From positions 1 through 40,420 of the forward strand of contig JAGGUP010000109.1 in NCBI GenBank assembly GCA_021158405.1: DNA of 40,420 nucleotides. Reading direction: 5' to 3'. Position numbers and translations under genes: made by a program. How positions within the stretch are numbered: position 1 is the first letter of the stretch; each line of letters starts with the position of its first letter. Under the pieces are notes generated by a model, which was not told the origin of the DNA, made no database searches, and saw nothing but the letters and a program-made list of their open reading frames with translations. The stretch comes from Bacteroidales bacterium (GTDB lineage: Bacteria; Bacteroidota; Bacteroidia; Bacteroidales; UBA12170). Positions 8,871-16,254 of the stretch are shown piece by piece.

Positions 8871-8883
8871 CTAATTTTATATA

Positions 8884-9552
8884 TTATTTCATTCCTAAGA
8901 CTTCATCGATCATACCGTATTCTTTTGCTTCTGTTGAAGTCATCCAGTAATCCCGATCGCTATCTTTTTCTATTTTCTTAAACGTTTGACCACTATGACT
9001 AGAAATGATTTCGTAAAGTTCCTTTTTTAATTTAAGGATTTCGCGAGCTGTTATTTCTATATCAGAAGCCTGTCCGGATGCGCCACCCATAGGTTGATGT
9101 ATCAAAACACGTGAATGTTTAAGGGCTGTTCTTTTTCCTTTGGTACCGGCGCACAATAAAATGGCACCCATAGAAGCTGCCATTCCAGTACAAATAGTAG
9201 CTACATCGGGAGTGATATATTGCATAGTATCGTATATTCCCAAACCAGCATAAACCGATCCTCCGGGTGTATTCAAATAAATTTGAATATCCTTCTCAGC
9301 ATCAGCACTTTCCAAGAAAAGCAATTGGGCTTGGATAACATTAGACACATAATCATCGATAGGAACTCCTAAAAAGATGATACGATCCATCATCAAGCGT
9401 GAAAAAACGTCCATCTGTGCTACATTCATTTGACGTTCTTCAATGATAGTTGGTGAAAGATAATTCTGAGTCATTGACGAATAGCGATCTAGTGTTAAAG
9501 AACTGATCCCTAAATGTTTGGTTGCGTATTTTCTAAATTCATTGACTTCCAT
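8884..9552 (-). CDS. clpP: ATP-dependent Clp protease proteolytic subunit ClpP
   Basis: This 222-residue serine protease has the catalytic Ser in CTGMAASMGAILL, the His in SRVLIHQPMGG and the Asp in KDSDRDYWM. The oxyanion glycine motif YLNTPGGSVYAGLGIYD precedes them. ClpP forms the tetradecameric chamber used by ClpX and other Clp ATPases. The N-terminal stretch of about 25 residues before YLSPTIIEERQ is longer than in E. coli ClpP after processing, and may include a propeptide. It starts only 5 bp after the tig stop, so the two genes are translationally close and surely cotranscribed. Confidence 0.98.
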   Translation of the reverse strand: MEVNEFRKYATKHLGISSLTLDRYSSMTQNYLSPTIIEERQMNVAQMDVFSRLMMDRIIFLGVPIDDYVSNVIQAQLLFLESADAEKDIQIYLNTPGGSVYAGLGIYDTMQYITPDVATICTGMAASMGAILLCAGTKGKRTALKHSRVLIHQPMGGASGQASDIEITAREILKLKKELYEIISSHSGQTFKKIEKDSDRDYWMTSTEAKEYGMIDEVLGMK

Positions 9553-9557
9553 AATCT

Positions 9558-10925
9558 TTATGCTTTTGGTGCTTGACTCGCTTTTGTTATAAAATCTTCC
9601 AATGAAACAGATTTATTTTTTAAAGATAGTTTTTCTTTGAATAAATCGAGCATTTTTTTATCGTAAAGCTGATCATAAATTTTATTTACTTCTTCCTTAT
9701 TTTGCATCACTGTATCGACAATACCATCCATTTGGCTCATAAGAGCTTCATTTTCAGTTTGACCACCAAAATATTGGCCGCCAATAAATCCTTTGATATG
9801 CTCACGAACTTCAGGTTGTTCCACCTTAATTTCGTTTTCTTTAAACAATTTCTCTTGTAACAGTTGCCATTTTAAAGAATGCTCATAACTTACCCATTCC
9901 ACATCAATTTGTTCTGCGGTTAATTTACCTTCACTATTGGCTAATACCCAACGTTTCATAAAATCGGCAGGAATCTGAATATTCGCTTTTTCGATCAACA
10001 TATCTACCGTTTCCGATAAAAATAATTTATCACTCTCGCCCACAAACTGTTTAGAAGCATCTTCTTTAATCTTAGCTCTAAACTCCTCTACTGTCTTCAT
10101 CTCCTCTGTAGGATATGCTTTCTTATAAAGATCTTCATTGATTTCGGCGGGAATAGTTAAATGAATCTCCACGATTTCAGCTTCAAAGTCAGCTTTTAAA
10201 TCTTCTATCATTTCCTTAGCAACAGCTAACATTGCAGCTACTTTATCATTATCTTTAAAGACTTTCATCGGATCTAAAACTACTTTATCGCCTTTGGCTT
10301 TGCCTAAAAATTTACTTGTAGCAGTTTTTAGTTTTATATCGTCAATTTTGAATTTTCCTTTATGAGAAATACCACCTTCAAGAACATTCGCATCAGCATC
10401 CAACTGTTTAAATTCAGCTTCAACTTCCATACCTTCAGCTACAACTTCAGGATGAGAATGCTCACCAAAACGATTTTGAATATCTAATACATAATCATCA
10501 ATCATTTTATCGCTTATTTCAATATCTAAATAGTTGGCTTTAATTTTATCGTTTAACTCCAATTCAACTTCAGGAGCTAAAGCAATATCAAAATAAAAGG
10601 TGAAATCCTTCTCATTTTCTAAATCAACTTTGTCTTCTTTTGTAAGAGAAGGCAAGGGATTTCCCAATAAAGCTAGCTTATTATCAGTAATATAGGAATT
10701 CAATTTCTCAGAAAGTATTTTATTCACTTCCTCGCCCAGTACGCCTTTGCCATACATTTTGTTTACGATACCAAAAGGTACTTTACCAACTCTAAAACCC
10801 GGAATACTTGCCTTTTTACGATATTCGTTTAAGGCACTTTTTACCTTTTCGGCATAATCATTTTCATTTATTTCAACAGTAATCAGTGCTGTTAAATCCC
10901 CTGTGCTTTCTTTTGTAATATTCAT
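9558..10925 (-). CDS. tig: Trigger factor (ribosome-associated chaperone)
   Basis: At 455 residues this has the trigger factor layout. The N-terminal ribosome-binding domain includes the signature region IPGFRVGKVPFGIVNKMYG (family G-F-R-x-G-x-x-P). A PPIase-like domain follows, with a divergent, acidic sequence. A helical C-terminal chaperone domain ends near KNKSVSLEDFITKA. As is common in Bacteroidota, the PPIase part is poorly conserved and may lack isomerase activity (inference). It is the first gene of tig-clpP-clpX, with an exact -7 box at 10994-10987. The gene order is the widely conserved protein-quality-control operon. Confidence 0.93.
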   Translation of the reverse strand: MNITKESTGDLTALITVEINENDYAEKVKSALNEYRKKASIPGFRVGKVPFGIVNKMYGKGVLGEEVNKILSEKLNSYITDNKLALLGNPLPSLTKEDKVDLENEKDFTFYFDIALAPEVELELNDKIKANYLDIEISDKMIDDYVLDIQNRFGEHSHPEVVAEGMEVEAEFKQLDADANVLEGGISHKGKFKIDDIKLKTATSKFLGKAKGDKVVLDPMKVFKDNDKVAAMLAVAKEMIEDLKADFEAEIVEIHLTIPAEINEDLYKKAYPTEEMKTVEEFRAKIKEDASKQFVGESDKLFLSETVDMLIEKANIQIPADFMKRWVLANSEGKLTAEQIDVEWVSYEHSLKWQLLQEKLFKENEIKVEQPEVREHIKGFIGGQYFGGQTENEALMSQMDGIVDTVMQNKEEVNKIYDQLYDKKMLDLFKEKLSLKNKSVSLEDFITKASQAPKA

Positions 10926-10986
10926 TGATAAATTGAATTATTAATAGATTAAAAATCAATTGCTTTTACCTAGTTTTTAAGGGCTG

Positions 10987-10994
10987 CAAATATA
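10987..10994 (-). promoter_or_regulatory. -7 box of the tig-clpP operon
   Basis: The minus strand reads TATATTTG followed by CAGC, about 60 bp before the tig ATG. The -33 element is not clear in the A/T run upstream. Confidence 0.55.
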
Positions 10995-11114
10995 CGTATT
11001 TTTTTAAAAAAAGAAGGCTTTATTTATCTAAAAATTCTTGCTTAAGTCAGCATATCGATCAACAAAATTTACAATTGTTTTTCATAAAGATATTATACCA
11101 ACAAAAAAATAGTG

Positions 11115-11122
11115 TATTTTTG
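11115..11122 (+). promoter_or_regulatory. -7 box of the S9-like peptidase gene
   Basis: TATTTTTG is an exact TAnnTTTG 31 bp before the ATG at 11154. No TTTG is seen at the expected -33 distance. Confidence 0.5.
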
Positions 11123-11153
11123 ATGAAATAGAAATTTTAAAACTATCAAACCA

Positions 11154-12242
11154 ATGCAAAACCTTTTTCGATTAATCCTTGTTTTTGTGTTTATAGCAGG
11201 AAGCTTCCACGTTCAAGCACAAGATAAATCAGATGAAATTTTAAACAAATTAAACAGACTTGAAAAAGCCAATGAAAACCTTAACCATCAATTGGATAAA
11301 CTTTCCAAACAAAATGATGATCTTTTATGGTTTGAACGAGTGGGCGATATTGCTTTTGTAGACAAAATATTTATTACCGGGCCACCTGCCACAAATATGA
11401 CAAATCCAACAGCCATGGGATTCAACAATCCTTTAAAGTTTTGGACTTATATTTTTATTCCTAGAAATGTTAATCCCGAGAAGAAATATCCTTTAATTGT
11501 TTTAGCTCATGGCGGAGTGCATTCTAATTTAAGCACTTATTATACTCATATTATTCGTGAGTTAATGGCTCAAGGTTATATTGTTGTAGCTCCTGAATAT
11601 AGAGGAAGCACAGGCTATGGAAAATCCTATTATGAAAATATTGATTATGGAGGATTAGAGACAGAAGATGTTTACGCAGCCCGTAATCATATGATTAAAA
11701 ATTATGATATCGTTGACAAACATCGGGTTGGAATTATTGGATGGAGTCATGGTGGCTTAATTACCTTATTCAATATTTTTGATCATCCAGACGATTATCA
11801 AGTGGCTTTTGCCGGTGTTCCTGTTAGTGATTTAATTGCCCGAATGGGTTATCACAAAAAAAGTTATCTCGATTTGTATTCAGCTGATTATCATATTGGC
11901 AAAACCGTAAATGAAGACGTTGCTGAATACCGTCGTCGTTCGCCGGCGTGGAATACGCATCGTATGGGAAACACACCTCTGCTAATCCATTCCAATACCA
12001 TTGATGATGATGTAAACGTGCTGGAAGTAGAACATTTAATTAAGTCGTTAAAAGCCGATGGAAAGAAATTTGAATATGAAATTTATCAAGCAATTCCGGG
12101 TGGACATTCTTTCGATAGAATTGACACGAAAAAAGCAAATCAAATTCGGGTGAAAATTTATAAATTTTTAGCTGATAAATTAAGGCCTCCAACTCCTATT
12201 CGAAATGTACGTGGACTTAGAAAAGCAGCTTATCGCTATTAA
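11154..12242 (+). CDS. Exported alpha/beta hydrolase, prolyl oligopeptidase (S9)-like
   Basis: A signal peptide (MQNLFRLILVFVFIAGSFHVQAQ) is followed by a short coiled-coil segment (residues about 28-56) and a single alpha/beta-hydrolase domain. The catalytic triad is visible: Ser198 in GWSHGG, Asp in the IDDDVN turn (284-286) and His318 in IPGGHSF. The oxyanion segment VLAHGGVHSN and the S9 phrase APEYRGSTGYG support the prolyl-oligopeptidase superfamily. There is no N-terminal beta-propeller, so at 362 residues it is a compact form, more like dienelactone hydrolase/S9 single-domain enzymes. It probably acts in the periplasm. The substrate (peptide or ester) cannot be told. It is monocistronic: own -7 box upstream, terminator downstream. 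Confidence 0.85.
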   Translation: MQNLFRLILVFVFIAGSFHVQAQDKSDEILNKLNRLEKANENLNHQLDKLSKQNDDLLWFERVGDIAFVDKIFITGPPATNMTNPTAMGFNNPLKFWTYIFIPRNVNPEKKYPLIVLAHGGVHSNLSTYYTHIIRELMAQGYIVVAPEYRGSTGYGKSYYENIDYGGLETEDVYAARNHMIKNYDIVDKHRVGIIGWSHGGLITLFNIFDHPDDYQVAFAGVPVSDLIARMGYHKKSYLDLYSADYHIGKTVNEDVAEYRRRSPAWNTHRMGNTPLLIHSNTIDDDVNVLEVEHLIKSLKADGKKFEYEIYQAIPGGHSFDRIDTKKANQIRVKIYKFLADKLRPPTPIRNVRGLRKAAYRY

Positions 12243-12257
12243 AAGATAATCCTAAAG

Positions 12258-12294
12258 AAAAGGCTGTGATTCTCTTGAATAACAGCCTTTTTTA
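12258..12294 (+). terminator. Intrinsic terminator after the S9-like peptidase
   Basis: AAAAGGCTGT (12258-12267) pairs with ACAGCCTTTT (12282-12291) with a 14-nt loop and a T-run. It lies between two convergent genes and may serve both. Confidence 0.75.
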
Positions 12295-12309
12295 TGCATA
12301 ATAAGTTTC

Positions 12310-13527
12310 TCAATGAATATTAAAAATAGGCCATAATCTTGATCCTTTTTTATTGTTTCCTGCATAATTCAATAAGCCAATTTGGACTCCTTTTAATTTT
12401 TCTGTTGAATTAATCAGAGCAATTGAAAGACCTGTCATTTCACTGGTATTAGCATAACCTGCAATAGCAATTCCTCTATATTTTTCCGCTTTTAAATAGC
12501 CCGGAACTATGCTTATTCCGTTAATACGATTATCGCTTCTGATGAAAGCTGTTGTTATTTGCACTCCTTTTATTTCTTCTTTTGCACGAATTCCTATTCC
12601 TGCAATACTAATGCCTTTCACTTGATTGCCTGCCCCTAAACCAATTCCTGCAATTTGAATTCCACTCAAATTTTCTCCAGCTCCAATTCCTATACCCGAG
12701 AATGAAAGTCCACGAACATCTTCACCTGCTCCAATACCAATTCCACTAATCGTTATCCCACGAATAGTACCTCCGGCTCCTACACCAAATCCACCAATAA
12801 ATATGCCCTTTATATCTCTACCACCACCAATTCCCACACCAGCAATTGCGATTCCACGAATATCTCTTCCGGCACCAACACCCAATCCCCCAATAGCAAT
12901 TCCACGAATGTCATTTCCAGCACCCAAACCAAGGCCAGCAATAGAAATCCCATCCAAATTATTTCCGGCACCAACACCAAAACCTCCAATAACCATTCCA
13001 TTAATATCCGCACCAGACCCTACACCTAATCCACCTAAAAAAAGACCATTCATGTCAGCACCAGAGCCTAAACCTAAACCTGAAACCGCCAGGCCATTCA
13101 TTTGATTTCCACTACCTAAACCAAATCCTGCAATTGATATTCCATTTAAATTACGTCCAGCACCTAAACCCAATCCGGCAATATTAATTCCGCTAAGATT
13201 ATCATGAGCAACAAGTCCCACGGCACCAACATTCAAACTTCTCATTATTCCTGCCGTCGGTAAAATACCTACAGAAATACCGTTAACGACGGCTTCTGTA
13301 TTTTCCTTCTGCTTCCAAAAAGTAATATTAATTCCGTTGATTTCACTCACATGTTTGTCAGCAAAATTGATGCGAATACCACTAAATTTTGGCGAATTAC
13401 CAAAACCTATACCTACAGTTTTTGTTGGAATACCGAAATAAAAATTAAATTCTGAATTTGTTTGAGCATTCAGACTAGAAATGGACAACAAACAAATAAG
13501 GATAAAAGACATCTCTATTTTTCTCAT
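12310..13527 (-). CDS. LA_2272-type surface repeat protein with tandem 16-residue repeats
   Basis: A signal peptide (ATG at 13527, MRKIEMSFILICLLSISSLNAQ) leads into about 90 residues, then at least 13 tandem 16-residue units with the pattern G-[ILF]-G-[LVI]-G-[AS]-G-x-x-[ILM]-x-G-[ILM]-x-[IVF]-[AGS]. Degenerate units run on to the C-terminus. The regular G/A/I/V spacing suggests a stacked beta structure such as a beta-helix or beta-roll. It matches what I recall as the LA_2272 surface-repeat family, known in Leptospira and Bacteroidota. Function unknown; probably in the cell envelope. An ATG 6 codons upstream (13545) is an alternative start. A Pro-rich antisense frame is only its shadow. It converges with the S9-like gene. 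Confidence 0.75.
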   Translation of the reverse strand: MRKIEMSFILICLLSISSLNAQTNSEFNFYFGIPTKTVGIGFGNSPKFSGIRINFADKHVSEINGINITFWKQKENTEAVVNGISVGILPTAGIMRSLNVGAVGLVAHDNLSGINIAGLGLGAGRNLNGISIAGFGLGSGNQMNGLAVSGLGLGSGADMNGLFLGGLGVGSGADINGMVIGGFGVGAGNNLDGISIAGLGLGAGNDIRGIAIGGLGVGAGRDIRGIAIAGVGIGGGRDIKGIFIGGFGVGAGGTIRGITISGIGIGAGEDVRGLSFSGIGIGAGENLSGIQIAGIGLGAGNQVKGISIAGIGIRAKEEIKGVQITTAFIRSDNRINGISIVPGYLKAEKYRGIAIAGYANTSEMTGLSIALINSTEKLKGVQIGLLNYAGNNKKGSRLWPIFNIH

Positions 13528-13592
13528 AATACTTGAATTTGACATTTGGTTTTAATAGGACGAAAGTCAAAGGAAAGAGTTACAGTTTGGGC

Positions 13593-13624
13593 ATTAAAAA
13601 AACCGTTGAAAATTTCAACGGTTT
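13593..13624 (-). terminator. Terminator of tRNA-Leu
   Basis: AAACCGTTGAAA (13600-13611) and TTTCAACGGTTT (13613-13624) are perfect 12-bp inverted arms around one base. On the minus strand a run of T's follows (13602-13596 reversed). It begins 2 bp past the tRNA-Leu 3' end. Confidence 0.85.
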
Positions 13625-13626
13625 AG

Positions 13627-13708
13627 TGCGGATGAAGGGACTCGAACCCCCACGCCTCACGGCACTAGATCCTAAGTCTAGCGCGGCTACCAATTACGCC
13701 ACATCCGC
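13627..13708 (-). tRNA. tRNA-Leu (anticodon TAG)
   Basis: On the minus strand the acceptor GCGGATG (13708-13702) pairs with CATCCGC, with discriminator A at 13627, typical of leucine tRNA. The anticodon stem CTAGA/TCTAG closes loop CTTAGGA, giving TAG at 13674-13672 (reads CUA/CUN). A class II variable arm TGCCGTGAGGCG and T-loop GGTTCGAGTCC are present. CCA is not encoded. Confidence 0.95.
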
Positions 13709-13783
13709 AATTGTTTTAAAGCGCTGCAAAGATATAAACATTTTAATACCTCCAAAGAATTTTTTAGAAATAAATAGGGTTTT

Positions 13784-14887
13784 TCAAAAACCAACTAACA
13801 GCCCAATTCCACCTGCAATTAAGCCAACGGCCACATTGATAGCTTTCATAACCAAAAAACTCTTCCTAGATTCGGCAAGTAAAGGCAAAGCGCCATGACC
13901 ATCCTGAACAATCGAACTCGCAAGTAAAATACTAAAAGGAATCATTCCCTGAAAGAAAAGGATAATAAACACAAAATGCGGCCCTGATTCTGGAATTATT
14001 CCAATAAGAACAGCCGCTAATAATATCAGCCATAAATTATCACTAATCCAAACATTTACATCGTAAAACTGACTTAGTGTTTGTACAAACAAAAGTGCTG
14101 CAAATGTCCATAATAAAATCTTAAAGAAATGTTTTTTGATAACATGACCCCAAAGATGATCTTCCAAAAAGTGATCGCTTGAAAATAAAAAGATAAACAA
14201 TGCAATAACCGATATGAGTAAGAAAGTAGCTTTTACCCAATCAATTTCATGATGACCAACTGCTTCCAAATCTTTATGAATCTGTCCTTCAACAATGCTA
14301 AAACTAGAATGATCGTGACCTAAGACACCCGTTAATAAAGCAAAAAGAAATAAGACAATCCCGCTGATTAACAAGGCACGTGTAAATGTCATATTTCGAA
14401 GATTTTGCCAGATACTGCGTGGTTTAATCACAGCGGTTTCTACTTCATGTTCGTGAATAACCATATGACTCGCAGGAACACAAAAGAATTCAAATCGTTT
14501 ACCAAAAATCATTAAAAGCCAGCCAACAGCAATGGCAATAATAAAAATAATGCCATTTAACCAAAGAGCGGCTTCCGGAATTATAGAAAACATAACAAAA
14601 GCCTCATCCCCTGAAGTAGCAATCATTACAGTTACTAAAGCAGCAAACTTAACAATGCCGTGTGCATAAAGTGAAACCACCGTATAGGCACCTAAACATC
14701 CAGGAATAATACCCATAAAAGCAGCAAAAACCAATTGCAAAAAGGGAGAGTTTTTTAAATGCTTGGCCCAATTTCCACGCGATTTAACATTCAATAATTC
14801 AATAATCAACATCATTACCAGAACAAAACTGGTAATCATAATAGATTGTTTAATAATAGGAATTAAACTGGCAATAAATGTTTCCAT
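13784..14887 (-). CDS. Putative 10-TM heavy-metal/manganese exporter (ArsP_2-like)
   Basis: This 367-residue protein is almost entirely hydrophobic helices: five before and about five after a cytoplasmic or periplasmic His-rich link. The conserved-looking segments FMGIIPGCLGAYTVVSLYAHG and VTVMIATSGDEAFVMFSIIPE match my memory of the ArsP_2 ('putative 10TM heavy-metal exporter', also named putative manganese transporter) family. A second half repeat with IGIIPESGPHFVFIILFFQG suggests internal duplication with inverted topology. His residues (HMVIHEHEVE, LGHDHSSF, VGHHEID) could bind metal. It lies 92 bp after an Nramp-family gene on the same strand. It has its own -7 box 4 bp before the ATG. 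Metal and direction of transport are inferred from family only. Confidence 0.7.
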   Translation of the reverse strand: METFIASLIPIIKQSIMITSFVLVMMLIIELLNVKSRGNWAKHLKNSPFLQLVFAAFMGIIPGCLGAYTVVSLYAHGIVKFAALVTVMIATSGDEAFVMFSIIPEAALWLNGIIFIIAIAVGWLLMIFGKRFEFFCVPASHMVIHEHEVETAVIKPRSIWQNLRNMTFTRALLISGIVLFLFALLTGVLGHDHSSFSIVEGQIHKDLEAVGHHEIDWVKATFLLISVIALFIFLFSSDHFLEDHLWGHVIKKHFFKILLWTFAALLFVQTLSQFYDVNVWISDNLWLILLAAVLIGIIPESGPHFVFIILFFQGMIPFSILLASSIVQDGHGALPLLAESRKSFLVMKAINVAVGLIAGGIGLLVGF

Positions 14888-14891
14888 AATG

Positions 14892-14899
14892 CAAAACTA
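14892..14899 (-). promoter_or_regulatory. -7 box directly before the ArsP_2-like start codon
   Basis: The minus strand reads TAGTTTTG, then 4 bases, then ATG (14887). With the usual -7 position the transcript would begin at or next to the start codon, giving a leaderless or nearly leaderless mRNA. Confidence 0.45.
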
Positions 14900-14979
14900 A
14901 TCTAAAACTTATATCTAGAACTACTCCATATTTAAAATACCAAGAAATGGCGATAATAATAAATGAATGGCTTTATGTT

Positions 14980-16224
14980 TTAAAGCATAAAACGCCAAAC
15001 CAAATAAAATACGCTAAATAAACTCAAGAAAACCATTCCTATCCAGGCATAAATTAGCAACCATTTTTTAGGTCTATATTCCTTTGGAAAATCGGCATGT
15101 GTAACTGCTTTATAATTTAAAATTGCCAATACAGGAGCTGCCACAAAAGAGATTGTGGTGGCCATATCTACAATAAATCGCATCGATCTTCCAAAATAAA
15201 CCAGTAAAGCTAAAGTACCCAAAATAGTTATCAGCATCCAAACTGTATAGGGCATCATGCTTTTCTCATTTTTCATTTTGAGCGAAGGAAACAAAAGCTC
15301 CGAAGTAGGTTGCATCACGCGTGGATAGGCATCTAAGACAGTTACTGTTGTAGAGAACATCGTAGTTAAAGCCGCAATAGCTATAATCCAATACGCCCAA
15401 TTTCCCAAAGATGAGGTGTACATTTTAATTAATTGATCAGCAAAAACAACACCATTAGCAGAGAATTCTTCCCCCGAACCATACATTACAAAAGCCCCTA
15501 ATGAAACAAAACCCATGGCGAGGAAAGCCGTTCCAATATAACCAAAATTAAAATCGAATAAAGATTCTTTTAAACTTGGTTTATGTCCGCTAGATTCCAT
15601 TTTAGCCACGGTCCAACTTGAGTGCCAGGTGGAAATATCAATGGGACCGGGCATCCATCCTACCAAGGCGATTAAAAAAGCCAAATCGACTGCGTTGCCC
15701 CAATCAAAATTTACGGCATCCACTGTTTTAGTATTAAACACAGCAATTACTGCAATTAAGGTTGAAACAGTAAGTGTAAGAATGATAACCTTAATCATTT
15801 TATCCAAAGTAGAAAACTTACCACTTAACAGGACAAACATGGTAAAAAATAAGATAATAGCCGTTATACTATTCGGACTCAGAGCGATACCAAATATATT
15901 TCCTAACAGAGCTGCCGTAACAACGGTTACTGCGGCTTGTAAAGCAAACATTGTACTAATAGTTAACAGGCCAAAAATGCTCAAAGCCCATTTTCCAGTT
16001 TTATAATAGCCATCAACCAAAGACTTTCCTGTTGCAGTTGCATATCGAGGAGCAAATTCAAAAAATGGATATTTTATTATATTGGCTACTATAACCACCC
16101 AAATTAATTCGAAACCATAGCTCGCCCCTGCTCTTGTGGACTGAACTAAGTGAGAAACTCCGACAGCCGCCCCGGCATATAACAAACCAGGACCCAAGGT
16201 CTTTAATAAACTTTTAATCTTCAT
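14980..16224 (-). CDS. Nramp-family transporter with altered metal-site motif
   Basis: This is an 11-TM protein of 414 residues in the Nramp (SLC11) superfamily. The N-terminus GPGLLYAGAAVGVSHLVQST aligns with the canonical TM1, followed by RAGASYGFEL. Classic Nramp proteins have Asp-Pro-Gly-Asn in TM1. Here the corresponding place reads Gly-Val-Ser-His (residues 22-25). In TM6 the usual Met-Pro-His is Met191-Pro192-Gly193. The metal-binding Asp and Asn are therefore missing while the Met is kept. Family knowledge: TM1 Asp and Asn coordinate Mn2+/Fe2+. The substrate here may therefore differ. It starts 30 bp after the dnaX stop, so it is probably cotranscribed with dnaX, and it precedes an exporter-like gene. 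Confidence 0.8.
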   Translation of the reverse strand: MKIKSLLKTLGPGLLYAGAAVGVSHLVQSTRAGASYGFELIWVVIVANIIKYPFFEFAPRYATATGKSLVDGYYKTGKWALSIFGLLTISTMFALQAAVTVVTAALLGNIFGIALSPNSITAIILFFTMFVLLSGKFSTLDKMIKVIILTLTVSTLIAVIAVFNTKTVDAVNFDWGNAVDLAFLIALVGWMPGPIDISTWHSSWTVAKMESSGHKPSLKESLFDFNFGYIGTAFLAMGFVSLGAFVMYGSGEEFSANGVVFADQLIKMYTSSLGNWAYWIIAIAALTTMFSTTVTVLDAYPRVMQPTSELLFPSLKMKNEKSMMPYTVWMLITILGTLALLVYFGRSMRFIVDMATTISFVAAPVLAILNYKAVTHADFPKEYRPKKWLLIYAWIGMVFLSLFSVFYLVWRFML

Positions 16225-16254
16225 ACTTAAATCACCCTTTAATTATATAGTAAA

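Noticed and set aside
12803-13105. Proline-rich plus-strand frame
   Set aside because: It is the antisense shadow of the glycine-rich 16-residue repeats on the minus strand.
13600-13624. Operator palindrome upstream of the repeat protein
   Set aside because: The perfect stem with a T-run directly after tRNA-Leu on the minus strand is better explained as the tRNA terminator.
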